NCBI GenBank assembly: GCA_016650295.1
Contig: JAENWA010000079.1
Location: 1-50,661 of the forward strand
Direction: 5' to 3'
Origin: Desulfuromonadales bacterium
GTDB lineage: Bacteria; Desulfobacterota; Desulfuromonadia; Geobacterales; Pseudopelobacteraceae
Length of the DNA: 50,661 nucleotides
The translations under genes were made by a program, and so were the position numbers. Below are positions 32,270 through 41,644 of the stretch, one piece after another. Within the stretch, counting starts at the first letter, position 1, and each line of letters begins with the position of its first letter. A model generated the notes under the pieces. The model saw only the letters and a program-made list of their open reading frames with translations. It did not search any database and was not told the origin of the DNA.

Positions 32270-33514
32270 TCAGAGTGCGTCCAGAGCCTGTTTGAAATCA
32301 TCGATAATATCGCGGCTGTCCTCGATGCCGGCTGAAACCCGGATCAGATCCTCGGTGACCCCCATCAACGATTTTTCCTCGATGTTGTAGTCGGCACAGA
32401 TAGTACTGGCCGGGTGAATGACCAGGGTCTTGGCGTCACCGATATTGGCCAGATTCTTGGCCAGCCTGAGTCCGTTGATAGCCTGAAAGGACGAGGCCTT
32501 GTCCCCGGTGCCGAAGGTCAGCAGGCCGCCGTAGCGCCCGTTGTACAGCTTTGTGGCGACCGCGTGATGCGGCGAATCCTCCAGACCGGGATAACTGACC
32601 CAGGCCACCTTGGGGTGGGCCGCCAGAAAACGGGCCAGGGCCAGGGCATTGGAACAGTGACGATCCATGCGCAGCGCCAGGGTCTGAACTCCCTCGGTCA
32701 GGAGAAACGAATTGAAGGGAGCCGCACAGGCACCCACATCCTTGTGCACCAGCTTGCGGGCACGGGCCGTAAAAGCAAAGGCCCGGTATTTCTTGTGGAA
32801 GGTCTCGAAATGGGGAAACAGGGGACTGTTCCAGTTGAATACGCCCCGGTCGATAATGACGCCGCCGATAGTCGTTCCGGTGCCGTTGATATACTTGCTG
32901 GTGGAATAGGTCAGGATGTCGGCCTTGAGTTGGGCGCCATCGGCAAGATAGGGGGTTGTCACCGTGGAATCCACCAGGATCGGAATGCCGGCTGCATGGG
33001 CAATATCGGCCAGGGCCGGGATATCGGGCACATCCAGCTTGGGATTGCCGATGGTTTCCACGAACAGCAGTCGAGTGCGCTCGTTTACCCCGGCGGCAAC
33101 CGCTTCCAGATCCAGCGGATCAACGAAGCGGGTCGTGATGCCGTAGTTGGAGAGCGTATCGCGAAACAGGGAAAAGGTGCCACCGAACAGGGACGAGGAA
33201 GCCAGGATTTCATCACCGGACCGCACGATCGTCATAACGGCGGTGGTAATGGCGGCCATGCCGGATGCGGTGGCAATGGCCGTTCCGCCCCCCTCCAGCA
33301 GCGCCAGTCTCTTTTCAAGCGCCTCGGTGGTCGGATTGCCGATGCGGGTATAGACCTGACCCACAGCCCGGCCGCGAAATACATCCTCCAGATCCTCGGC
33401 TCTCTGGTAGGCGTAGGAACTGGACTGGACGATCGGAACGGAAGTCGCCCCGGCCGGTCCCGGTTCGCTGCCCCCGTGAATCAGTAAAGAATCAAAATGA
33501 AGTGGTCTATCCAT
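32270..33514 (-). CDS. metY: O-acetylhomoserine sulfhydrylase-type PLP enzyme (MetY)
   Basis: The 414-residue Cys/Met metabolism enzyme has YTRIGNPTTEALEKRLALLEGG, SGMAAI, VDSTVTTPYLADGAQLKADILTYSTSKYINGTG (PLP lysine in STSKY), and a C-terminal STICADYNIEE / EDLIRVSAGIEDSRDIIDDF. Length fits MetY (about 420-430) more than cystathionine synthase. It leads an operon with two carrier genes, an E1-like gene and a JAMM peptidase gene. This composition matches the Wolinella pathway in which MetY takes sulfur from a protein thiocarboxylate to make homocysteine. Use of free sulfide is also possible. Confidence 0.9.
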   Translation of the reverse strand: MDRPLHFDSLLIHGGSEPGPAGATSVPIVQSSSYAYQRAEDLEDVFRGRAVGQVYTRIGNPTTEALEKRLALLEGGGTAIATASGMAAITTAVMTIVRSGDEILASSSLFGGTFSLFRDTLSNYGITTRFVDPLDLEAVAAGVNERTRLLFVETIGNPKLDVPDIPALADIAHAAGIPILVDSTVTTPYLADGAQLKADILTYSTSKYINGTGTTIGGVIIDRGVFNWNSPLFPHFETFHKKYRAFAFTARARKLVHKDVGACAAPFNSFLLTEGVQTLALRMDRHCSNALALARFLAAHPKVAWVSYPGLEDSPHHAVATKLYNGRYGGLLTFGTGDKASSFQAINGLRLAKNLANIGDAKTLVIHPASTICADYNIEEKSLMGVTEDLIRVSAGIEDSRDIIDDFKQALDAL

Positions 33515-33559
33515 TGCGCTCTCTTTCCACTAAAGCCATGTAATTACGTGTGGAATAGA

Positions 33560-33621
33560 TATATCAATTCAAACAAAACGTGTCAATAAATTAAATAATA
33601 ATATCTATAAACTTAATAGGT
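33560..33621 (-). promoter_or_regulatory. metY promoter with Rrf2-type box
   Basis: Minus strand: TTGACA (33581-33586), 17-nt spacer, TATATC near 33558-33563. The box ATCTATAAACTTAATAGGT (33603-33621) lies 16 nt upstream of -35. Confidence 0.6.
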
Positions 33622-33836
33622 TTCTGTTTTTCCAGGAAGTACCGTTCCAAATTCAGGAGTTGAGGCACAGCTGCGCTGCAGTCGGCACGATATCTTGTTT
33701 GTTATTGATACGTTTCACGCCATCATTCAATAAAACGATCAGGTCGTACCTGAGTATCGTTATTATGCATTTGACTAATCCGGTGCCGGACCTTATACAA
33801 AGCATCTGGATTTTTAGCAGCATTTTATCGTTACAC

Positions 33837-33912
33837 GGGCACATAGCTTAGCTGGTAGAGCAGCCGACTCTTAATCGGCAGGTCGTTGGTTCGATCCCAA
33901 CTGTGCCCACCA
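33837..33912 (+). tRNA. tRNA-Lys (anticodon CTT)
   Basis: The 76-nt cloverleaf has acceptor GGGCACA pairing with TGTGCCC, D-arm AGCTTAGCTGGTAGAGCA, anticodon stem-loop GCCGA-CTCTTAA-TCGGC with anticodon CTT, T-arm GTTGGTTCGATCCCAAC, and an encoded CCA at 33910-33912. All stems pair. A lipoprotein gene begins only 42 nt downstream on the same strand. Confidence 0.97.
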
Positions 33913-33953
33913 ATCATGATGTTTTTGACCAACCATACCTCAAGGAGGCTACC

Positions 33954-34457
33954 ATGCGTTCATTCCTCACCCTTTCCCTGACCGCCCTGCTGATGTTCCT
34001 GCTCACCGGCTGCGCCGCATCCCTCGGCACCTCGCCTAAGGGGCTGGAACTGCCGATCGAAAAGGCGGCCATCAAGTTTTCGTCAGACCTGAATGAAGGC
34101 GGCTACAAGATTGTGAGCACCGATGAGTTGAAAAAATGGCTGGACGAAGGGCGGAAGATAACCCTGATCAGCGCCCTGCCGCCTGAAGAGGACGCACAGT
34201 TCGGCCGACTCCCTTCAGCTGTAAATGGCGCCATGCCCAAGTCTGAAAAAGATCTGACCCAGGCCCAGAAAGACAACCTCGTCAAGGTAGCCGGCACGGA
34301 TAAAGACCAGACTATCGCCATCTATTGCGGCTTCGTGGCCTGTCGGAGAAGCCACATCGGCGCCAAGATCCTGGTCGATAACGGCTTCAAGAACGTCTAT
34401 CGCTATCCGGCCGGAATTACCGGATGGGTGGAATCCGGATACAGCCTTACAAAATAG
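33954..34457 (+). CDS. rhodanese-like domain lipoprotein
   Basis: The 167-residue protein starts at 33954 (RBS AAGGAGG) with a lipoprotein signal (LLMFLLTGCAAS). A rhodanese domain follows: ELKKWLDEGRKITLISALPPEEDAQFGRLPSAVNGAMP, then the active-site loop IAIYCGFVACRRSHIGAKIL and the C-terminal NVYRYPAGITGWVESGY. The loop keeps a cysteine (CGFVAC), so it could be catalytic. Rhodanese lipoproteins accompany some Geobacter conduits (ExtH), but none is adjacent here. It lies directly after the tRNA-Lys gene. Confidence 0.87.
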   Translation: MRSFLTLSLTALLMFLLTGCAASLGTSPKGLELPIEKAAIKFSSDLNEGGYKIVSTDELKKWLDEGRKITLISALPPEEDAQFGRLPSAVNGAMPKSEKDLTQAQKDNLVKVAGTDKDQTIAIYCGFVACRRSHIGAKILVDNGFKNVYRYPAGITGWVESGYSLTK

Positions 34458-34498
34458 CTTTCTGATGAAATTTTGCTCTCTTCATATTTCGTAATTGC

Positions 34499-34535
34499 AA
34501 AACGGGTCGCCCAGACAGGGTGGCCCGTTTTTTTT
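34499..34535 (+). terminator. intrinsic terminator abutting the next RBS
   Basis: AAAACGGGTCGCCC (34499-34512) pairs with GGGTGGCCCGTTTT (34518-34531) with two wobble pairs, followed by a T-run to 34535. The GGAGG of the next gene starts at 34536, so reading through this hairpin is needed to express that gene from upstream. Confidence 0.85.
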
Positions 34536-34547
34536 GGAGGTGATCTC

Positions 34548-34997
34548 ATGACTGGTGCACGGATAATCGGGTTGCTGCTTGTGATATGTCTGACCGGATG
34601 TCTGGCTTCAAAGGGCGGAATCAACAGGATACAGGGAGCGAAGGATGTGTTCGGCATTGAGCTATACTCCGCCACCGACTACCGGGAGATCAAAGGAGTC
34701 AAGGGAACTGATGAGCCTTGCCTGAAGGGGTTCGAACGGAGCTTTGACGCGCTCGGGATTTCCATCGGCTACGGGTTCGATGGGAAGATCAGAAAAATAA
34801 CCACCAGAAATCCCGAAACCACTCTTTTCGGCGTTCATCCGGGCACCCAGGCCAAGGATGCCGGGCGCACCCTGCTTCAGGCAGGCCTGACCGATAGCGG
34901 AACCCCCGGCCGGTATACAGGAGACGGACTCACGCTGACCCTGCTGGTAGACGGCAGCGGCAGGGCCTTCGGCATAACGGTTGAAACGGACAATTGA
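34548..34997 (+). CDS. hypothetical lipoprotein
   Basis: A 149-residue lipoprotein (signal IGLLLVICLTGC, start at 34548 behind GGAGG). The mature part has YREIKGVKGTDEPCLKGFERSFDALGISIGYGFDGKIRKITTR and PGTQAKDAGRTLLQAGL, a compact alpha/beta fold I cannot name. One internal cysteine (EPCLKG). The upstream terminator touches its RBS, suggesting attenuation or a promoter within the hairpin region. No operon partner downstream; glpK is convergent. Confidence 0.65.
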   Translation: MTGARIIGLLLVICLTGCLASKGGINRIQGAKDVFGIELYSATDYREIKGVKGTDEPCLKGFERSFDALGISIGYGFDGKIRKITTRNPETTLFGVHPGTQAKDAGRTLLQAGLTDSGTPGRYTGDGLTLTLLVDGSGRAFGITVETDN

Positions 34998-35113
34998 ACC
35001 TAAAAAACAGTTATCGCAGGGTATGCGTCCTATTGCATGTCTTACTGATTTCGTTCGTGTTTTTCGTGCTTTCGCCTAGAGGCGCCTACTTTTGGTTGTG
35101 GACAACTGATTTC

Positions 35114-36607
<1,494 letters not shown>

Positions 36608-36738
36608 GGTTTCCTCCACGATCTGTTTACGACAGCGGTCTTCGCCGAATTACTACTGATTCCTGAAAAACATCGCCGCGTATCTGCCGGCTTCAACATG
36701 AATAACCTTGTGTTATCTTTGCGTCTTATAGCAGACAT

Positions 36739-36776
36739 GAAAAATGACCCGCCGTCTTTTCGGCCGGGTCATTTTT
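36739..36776. terminator. bidirectional terminator
   Basis: AAAATGACCCGCCG (36740-36753) pairs with CGGCCGGGTCATTTTT (from 36760) with one bulged base. A-run on one side and T-run on the other allow use in both directions. It lies between the small gene at 37040 and glpK. Confidence 0.75.
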
Positions 36777-36876
36777 TATACTGATAACCTTTGATATTTC
36801 ATGCAGTTGCCTACTAAGCCACACATACAGATCTGACAGCTTCATCTGTGTATGTCTTTCCCTTTTCCGCAGTTGC

Positions 36877-37042
36877 TAGGAGTCTGTCTGACTTAGGAAA
36901 TCGTAGCGAAAATTCGACTGGGCGAGGACAGATTTTGCCGATTTTGCAGGTCAATAGTTGTTCTATTTACCAAGAAAGCGGTGAAATATGGACCGCACAG
37001 GCGGATTTGCAGTAGATTTCTCCTAAGCCCGACAGGCTCCTA
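36877..37042. mobile_element. MITE-like element, 166 bp
   Basis: The 22-nt ends (36877-36898, TAGGAGTCTGTCTGACTTAG..., and 37021-37042) match as inverted repeats at 19 of 22 positions. There is no open frame of use inside. The right end supplies the stop codon of the small gene at 37040. The ends recall those of IS1182/IS5-like elements, but no transposase is present. Confidence 0.75.
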
Positions 37043-37270
37043 AAAGTCTCTGGGTGGATCAATATACTGGCATTCAGGGTTGCGATGCAGATGCACAAAA
37101 TGCGCCTTGCATCTGTCTCCGGCAACGTGCGGCCGAACGGCTTTTCCGCATTTTATGCACTCAAAGGCAAGCGAACTTCTGTTATTGGCCGGTGCGGCCT
37201 TTCTGACTGCCAGTGCCTTTTCAACCGTGATGATGTGCCCAAAAAATTTACACTGTGTTGCGATAGACAT
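37040..37270 (-). CDS. small zinc-ribbon-like protein, possibly truncated
   Basis: A 76-residue protein with a strong RBS (GGAGGG) before ATG 37270. CIKCGKAV, a later RC, and HFVHLHRNPEC suggest a zinc-binding fold. Its stop codon is the first three bases of the MITE-like element, so its original C-terminus may have been lost to the insertion. Family not recognised. Confidence 0.65.
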   Translation of the reverse strand: MSIATQCKFFGHIITVEKALAVRKAAPANNRSSLAFECIKCGKAVRPHVAGDRCKAHFVHLHRNPECQYIDPPRDF

Positions 37271-37387
37271 TGTTGCCCTCCTTCGTCGGAACTCGTTATG
37301 ACATATACATCAAGCGCAATCGCGTATACACCATAACAAGTTAAAAATCAAGGCAGCTTGCTGGACATTCTTGCTTTAATTATAATG

Positions 37388-37987
37388 CTACAAAGCCTGC
37401 GGCAAATCCAGCCACAGGTCCGTCAGGTTATCATACATCTTCAGCCTGTTGACCACACTGCTCACCGGCGCCGCAAATATCGCTTCGTAGATAAATTCAT
37501 CCGCTTCAGGATCCATGGCAAAGGCCAGCTGCTCTTTACCGGTGCTGAAGCGGGCATTGATCCCTGCGGTGTTGCCCCGCGCATCCACTCTGATCCATTG
37601 GTCCAGGGTTGCCAGATAGATCGCGTTAAGCCCGTGCAGGGCCGTTTCATCATCCTCGGGAGGATCCAGCCGTAACACCTGGTAACAGAAACCGGCCGGG
37701 ATATCAACCGCCCGCAGCAGGGCGGCCAGGAGGTGGCTTTTCGCGAAACAGATCCCCGTACCCTGCCGAAGCACCTCGCTGGCCGTGCAGGTCACTATGT
37801 CGAGACCGGCATCATGGGTATGGGGAATGGCATCCCTCACCCACTCATACAGGCAGCGGGCCTTGTCAACCTCACCGGTTATCGACTGTGTCAGCTCCAG
37901 GGCCTTCTGCCGGACCTCCGGCGTCTTCCAGTCAACGACCGTATCCGAAGCCAGGTAATCATTCAAATCATCCGATTCAGGGTACAT
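37388..37987 (-). CDS. transglutaminase-like domain protein
   Basis: The 199-residue cytoplasmic protein has the Cys-His-Asp triad layout of transglutaminase-like proteases: the cysteine in RQGTGICFAKSHLLAALLRAVDIPAGFCYQVL, the histidine in LHGLNAIYLATLDQWI, and the aspartate in RVDARGNT. An amino-terminal KARCLYEWVRDAIPHTHD segment is typical of the family. It has no signal peptide. It may be a peptidase or amidase; substrate unknown. No operon partner is clear; the flavoprotein gene upstream is about 110 bp away on the same strand. Confidence 0.85.
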   Translation of the reverse strand: MYPESDDLNDYLASDTVVDWKTPEVRQKALELTQSITGEVDKARCLYEWVRDAIPHTHDAGLDIVTCTASEVLRQGTGICFAKSHLLAALLRAVDIPAGFCYQVLRLDPPEDDETALHGLNAIYLATLDQWIRVDARGNTAGINARFSTGKEQLAFAMDPEADEFIYEAIFAAPVSSVVNRLKMYDNLTDLWLDLPQAL

Positions 37988-38096
37988 AGATCTCCTCGCA
38001 GAGTGTTATTTCACCCAAGTAATTTCGGTCAAACCTGCTCAACGATAGGAATAGAAAAGGTAGAAAACCAGCGCCAGCGCATACGAACGGCCGTAA

Positions 38097-38747
38097 TTAC
38101 GCCTCTGAAGCGAGCCGGCAACCGAACTCATACGCTTTCCAGCAGTCATCCGGAAACACTTCCTCACGTCGTGCCGCCTTTTTGGCCGGATCCATATACT
38201 CCATGACGACCTTGGAATAGTCCGGGAACTGATAGGTATCGTAACAGCAGAATGTCTCAGCTTCACCGAAGATCATCCGGAAGGAAGCCTCGGTGGATTT
38301 GAACATCGCCCCGTAGCCGCGTGCGATGCTCATCTCCTCGGTCACGTTCATGGTATGGATCAGACCTGTCCTGATCTTCCGGGGGAAAACCGACCGGGGC
38401 GGATGAGAATACACAAGCGGGGCAAACAGGAGCCGTTCGATGAATGACCGCGCCTCGCCGGTCATCGATCCGAAATATACCGGTGATCCCAGGATAATCA
38501 CATCGGCTTCCTCCTCAATCTTTTTCAAAAGCGGACTCAGGTCATCATGCACTGCACATATTCCGTTATGCGGCCCATCGATGAGTTTGCAGGCGAAACA
38601 GCTGATGCACCCCTTGAAGTCAAGATCGTACAGGTACACCAGTTCGGTTTCAGCCCCCTGTGCAGCAGCGCCTTCAAGCGCCTTGGTCAGCAGGGTTTCC
38701 GTATTCCAGCTCTTTCTCGGGCTGCCGTTGATACCGATAACCTTCAT
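38097..38747 (-). CDS. NADPH-dependent FMN reductase / flavodoxin-fold protein
   Basis: The 216-residue protein starts MKVIGINGSPRKSWNTETLLTKAL, the FMN-phosphate-binding signature of the NAD(P)H-dependent reductase family. VIILGSPVYFGSMTGEARSFIERLLF forms the flavin-binding loop. A CISCFACK plus GICAVHDD cysteine set is the usual ISF/iron-sulfur-flavoprotein-like spacing. The C-terminal region has further cysteines (FCCYDTYQF). It probably reduces a quinone, metal or disulfide substrate; not determined. RBS AAAGGAG is present. Confidence 0.88.
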   Translation of the reverse strand: MKVIGINGSPRKSWNTETLLTKALEGAAAQGAETELVYLYDLDFKGCISCFACKLIDGPHNGICAVHDDLSPLLKKIEEEADVIILGSPVYFGSMTGEARSFIERLLFAPLVYSHPPRSVFPRKIRTGLIHTMNVTEEMSIARGYGAMFKSTEASFRMIFGEAETFCCYDTYQFPDYSKVVMEYMDPAKKAARREEVFPDDCWKAYEFGCRLASEA

Positions 38748-38784
38748 AAATTAAGTCTCCTTTCAGGTTGTGGAGCGGTTAATG

Positions 38785-39085
38785 TTACTGCAAGCGCCCT
38801 TCCTGCCTGAGTTTTGCAAGCAGCGCATTGATGTGGGGCATGGCCGCCAGGGCCGCTTTCTCCCCTTCCATAATGGCCTCGTTGCGCTGGCCGAAATCCG
38901 CTGATCCGAGAAACCCGACGATCGGTTTGATAACAACGTCGGCCTGGCTGATTGGAATCAGGGACATCTTGCTGTACATGGATCTGTATCGATTTCATGA
39001 TCATATCCATGGTCGAGGTCGGGACAACGGAATCGATGCCGGAAAAGATATCAACGGCGATCACGCGATTACCCGCAATATGGCT
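38785..39085 (-). pseudogene. patatin-like phospholipase remnant, truncated and frameshifted
   Basis: Reading leftward, GNRVIAVDIFSGIDSVVPTS then MDMIMKSIQ resembles the middle of a patatin/NTE-family protein. After a one-base shift near 38980 the frame continues MSLIPISQADVVIKPIVGF and LGSADFGQRNEAIMEGEKAA, the family C-terminus. The GxSxG and DGG parts are absent upstream, where the hypothetical gene at 39069 begins. So this is the 3' relic of a disrupted gene. Confidence is moderate because the matches are from memory of the family. Confidence 0.65.
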
Positions 39086-39476
39086 CCACATCCAGAAAAA
39101 CCTCTTCCCCCTGCTCATAAACGCGCACTATCTCCTGATACGTTCCGTCCCACGTTTGGAAGACCATCGAATCGGAGACATGCTGCCCGACCCGGTGCTC
39201 TTCTTCCGGCCAAAGAAGAAAATCGTAATTGGCAAAATTCTTTGACCTTTCGGTATGCGCACGCACTCTTCCCGACCAGACAGAGCCGTCTTTGGATATG
39301 TAGGTTATCTTGTCCACTTCCTGTCGCTGGCCACCGGTGGCCAGAGCAATAAACCATTTAGGGTCAGATGTTTTCAAGCGGTTACCGAAAACTCTTGTGA
39401 TGTCAATATGCTGAATAGTGGCGGTCCAATCATTGCCATCAGCCGCCTTGTAGTTGATTCGTGTAGTTTTTGCCAT
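39069..39476 (-). CDS. hypothetical protein
   Basis: A 135-residue soluble protein (MAKTTRINYKAADGNDWTATIQHIDITRVFGNRL...) with a GAGGA RBS four bases before the ATG. It has a beta-rich sequence with SKDGSVWSGRVRAHTERS and MVFQTWDGTYQEIVRVYE repeats of WxG-type strands. No family is recognised. Its end overlaps the patatin remnant, so it may have been inserted with a breakpoint there. Confidence 0.65.
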   Translation of the reverse strand: MAKTTRINYKAADGNDWTATIQHIDITRVFGNRLKTSDPKWFIALATGGQRQEVDKITYISKDGSVWSGRVRAHTERSKNFANYDFLLWPEEEHRVGQHVSDSMVFQTWDGTYQEIVRVYEQGEEVFLDVEPYCG

Positions 39477-39619
39477 ACGTTCCTCTTGAAAAGTTATTTG
39501 TCAGGTTCGACTTTCTCTGTCTTCTTTTTCTTCAATCACATAACGGTTCAGGTGTTTACTGGCGGTTTTGGCCGGTGCAACCCCTGGTTGGCAATTTCGT
39601 TTGCCGTGAATTTTGGGGG

Positions 39620-39655
39620 GCGTCTACAGATTTCATTTTTGGAATCTGTAGACGC
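39620..39655. repeat. perfect 13-bp hairpin
   Basis: GCGTCTACAGATT (39620-39632) and AATCTGTAGACGC (39643-39655) pair perfectly around ten bases, just downstream of the Fic gene. No T-run follows in the Fic direction, so it is more likely a repeat or mRNA stabiliser than a terminator. The remainder of 39477-39675 shows no gene. Confidence 0.65.
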
Positions 39656-39675
39656 GACCCTAATTTCTTCCCTCT

Positions 39676-40872
39676 TCATTGTGATCCGGCTGTGCCTGCC
39701 GGCCTGTTCAGCAATTCAATCACGTCCCTGGCATAAAAGGTTCTGTACCTTTGCTGCTTTTCCAACTGGACCACAATCCCCTTTTCTTCTAACAGAGCCA
39801 AAGCCGCGCTGGCCGACGGGAAGGAGATACCAAGGACATCTTTGGCCTTGTGCGCTGTCAAAACAGGTGTTCCGAGCATAAGTTCGGGAAACTTGTACAA
39901 AACCGATTGTCGGCGCAGACCAAGTCCCGCCACAATTTCTTTCCACTTCCGGAGGATCGCTTCCAGCCCCAGCGCCGTGCTGATAGACTCCTGGACGGCA
40001 GCATCGACGCCAATTGCAAAAAACCTGATCCACTCTGCCCATTTCCCCTGGAGCTGCACCCCTGCCAAAGCGTCGTAATATTCCCGCTGATTATCTTTCA
40101 GATAGCCTGCCAGATACACCGGCGGATACCCTTCCGCAGCCAGCATCAGAGGCAGGAGGATACGCCCTACCCTTCCATTGCCGTCAAAAAACGGATGAAT
40201 CGTCTCAAATTGTGCTTGAATAACAGCCATGCGGACCACAATCGCTATTTCGATCTGGTCTTCCTCGGCGGGCAGATACCGCAGCATCGAGATCAGATCA
40301 TCCATGCAGTCAGGCACATTTTCAGCCGGCGGAGGGACAAAACGCGCCCGATCAATTTTGAGGCCGCCAATCCAGTTTTGCTTGTCTCTGAATTCACCCG
40401 GTGTCCACATGTAATCAACGCCTGACATGAGGCGGCCATGGAGTTCCTTGACAAGATCACGTGTGAACGAGGTAATTCCATGTTCTCTGACCAGTTGCAG
40501 TCCATACTCAAGCGATGTAACGTAGTTGAGCGTAACACGGACATCCGGCGGCAACCCCTCATCGCTGCCCGTGGCCTCGTAGGTCAACAGCTCGTTTATC
40601 CCGGAACTGGTTCCCTCTATCTGGCTGCTCCGCACGGCTTCGCGTCGGTCAGCCGTCCGCGTGACAAGGTTCGGATTGGGAAGCCCTTCCGTCAGGGTTT
40701 GAAGGTTAGCCAGTGATTTATGAGCCCGGCTTACTTCATTGTGGATACCTTGCAAGCCGGTGAGTTGGTCAACACGAGGCGTATGCGGCGGGATGAGCGC
40801 ACATGCTCCCGAATGACCTGCTACGGGGACGAGTAATTTCCGGCGTTCCGGGCTAAGATCTGTTTTTCGCAT
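39676..40872 (-). CDS. Fic family protein, class II (AMP-transferase type)
   Basis: The 398-residue protein has the Fic motif HPFFDGNGRVGR at about residue 225. An N-terminal inhibitory helix (AVRSSQIEGTSSGINELL) carries the S/T-x-x-x-E-G motif typical of class II Fic enzymes that are self-inhibited. The C-terminal part has a winged helix (LTAHKAKDVLGISFPSASAALALLEEKG). Fic proteins transfer AMP or related groups onto protein hydroxyls. Two 17-nt direct repeats lie upstream of its start and may be its operator. It is a stand-alone gene in an accessory stretch. Confidence 0.92.
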   Translation of the reverse strand: MRKTDLSPERRKLLVPVAGHSGACALIPPHTPRVDQLTGLQGIHNEVSRAHKSLANLQTLTEGLPNPNLVTRTADRREAVRSSQIEGTSSGINELLTYEATGSDEGLPPDVRVTLNYVTSLEYGLQLVREHGITSFTRDLVKELHGRLMSGVDYMWTPGEFRDKQNWIGGLKIDRARFVPPPAENVPDCMDDLISMLRYLPAEEDQIEIAIVVRMAVIQAQFETIHPFFDGNGRVGRILLPLMLAAEGYPPVYLAGYLKDNQREYYDALAGVQLQGKWAEWIRFFAIGVDAAVQESISTALGLEAILRKWKEIVAGLGLRRQSVLYKFPELMLGTPVLTAHKAKDVLGISFPSASAALALLEEKGIVVQLEKQQRYRTFYARDVIELLNRPAGTAGSQ

Positions 40873-40897
40873 GCTGAAACCTTTAATTACGATTTTA

Positions 40898-40955
40898 GTA
40901 ATTTAAAGTTACGCCTGAAAGTTTAAATAATCAATCTTGTAATTTAAAGTTTCGC
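40898..40955. promoter_or_regulatory. paired direct repeats upstream of the Fic gene
   Basis: GTAATTTAAAGTTACGC (40898-40914) and GTAATTTAAAGTTTCGC (40939-40955) differ at one base and are 41 bp apart (four helical turns). A partial third copy (GAAAGTTTAAATAAT) lies between. Likely binding sites for the Fic protein's own winged helix or another regulator. Confidence 0.5.
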
Positions 40956-41048
40956 AAGTGAATAATGAGGATAATCTGGAATCATTCTATAAATTGCTAT
41001 GGATGTCCCCGGAATTCCGGATGTAAATATCTCTGAGGACCGGAGAAT

Positions 41049-41510
41049 TCACTTAGGAGTCGGGACTCCCCCAGGAGGAACACATCGGCCGCCTTCGCAT
41101 ATACGCTCCCCTTTACACTCAATGTCCCTAGTGCAACCGGCTGCCGTGGTATTTGGAGCCACTATTTCCATACGTTGCACGCCCACTTGGTTGTTTGCAC
41201 ATTTGTATGCATCCCCCTCGTACAGTCCATGAGTTAGGCTGATTCCACTAAAAGTCGTGACAAGATGTGTGGCACCCAGTTCCGCAGCTTTATTCCGTCC
41301 TTCACCCATGGCAGCGTACATGCATGACGAGGGATCTACGCAGGCCATTGAATCCGCTGAAACGTGACCGACACGGGTACACGCCGAGACCTCTTGAGTG
41401 TTGTTTGTCATGTAGATCTGTCTTGCGCCAGGGCTAAGACTTACACAACCAACCAAAAAAACTTGTAGCAACGTGAATAAAATACTAAGCCTTGTGAATC
41501 CTGTGTTCAT
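41049..41510 (-). CDS. cassette-borne lipoprotein, DUF4156/RcsF-like
   Basis: A 153-residue lipoprotein (signal SILFTLLQVFLVGC). The start is ATG 41510, behind AGGAG; an earlier in-frame TTG at 41561 lies next to the attC. The core CTRVGHVSADSMACVDPSSCMYAAMGEGRNKAAELGATHLV resembles DUF4156/RcsF-type surface lipoproteins. The tail CTRDIECKGERICEGGRCV is a cysteine-rich module. It is the last gene of the cassette run, with an attC upstream but none found downstream. Function unknown. Confidence 0.72.
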   Translation of the reverse strand: MNTGFTRLSILFTLLQVFLVGCVSLSPGARQIYMTNNTQEVSACTRVGHVSADSMACVDPSSCMYAAMGEGRNKAAELGATHLVTTFSGISLTHGLYEGDAYKCANNQVGVQRMEIVAPNTTAAGCTRDIECKGERICEGGRCVPPGGVPTPK

Positions 41511-41563
41511 TGTTATTTCTCCTAGCTTCGGGTCTAAGATGGATTCGGGAGTGATATCCAAAT

Positions 41564-41613
41564 GTCCAACGCTGAGAGCACACCTGGTTCACCGGTGTTG
41601 CGCTTGGTTGGCT
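41564..41613 (-). other. attC recombination site A
   Basis: Minus strand: AGCCAAC, spacer CAAGC, L'' GCAACACC (41594-41601), loop, L' GGTGTGC (41578-41584), spacer TCTCAGC, R' GTTGGAC (41564-41570). L'' has one extra A against L', fixing the orientation as minus, the same as the flanking genes. At 50 bp it is short for an attC. It follows the SHOCT lipoprotein gene by about 30 bp. Confidence 0.75.
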
Positions 41614-41644
41614 AAACCTCATCTTAATAGAGTAGGTGATGGCC

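Noticed and set aside
39538-39593. Possible further attC site (ACATAAC ... GTTGGCA)
   Set aside because: R boxes are plausible but the L boxes do not pair with one extra base; only a weak internal stem is present.
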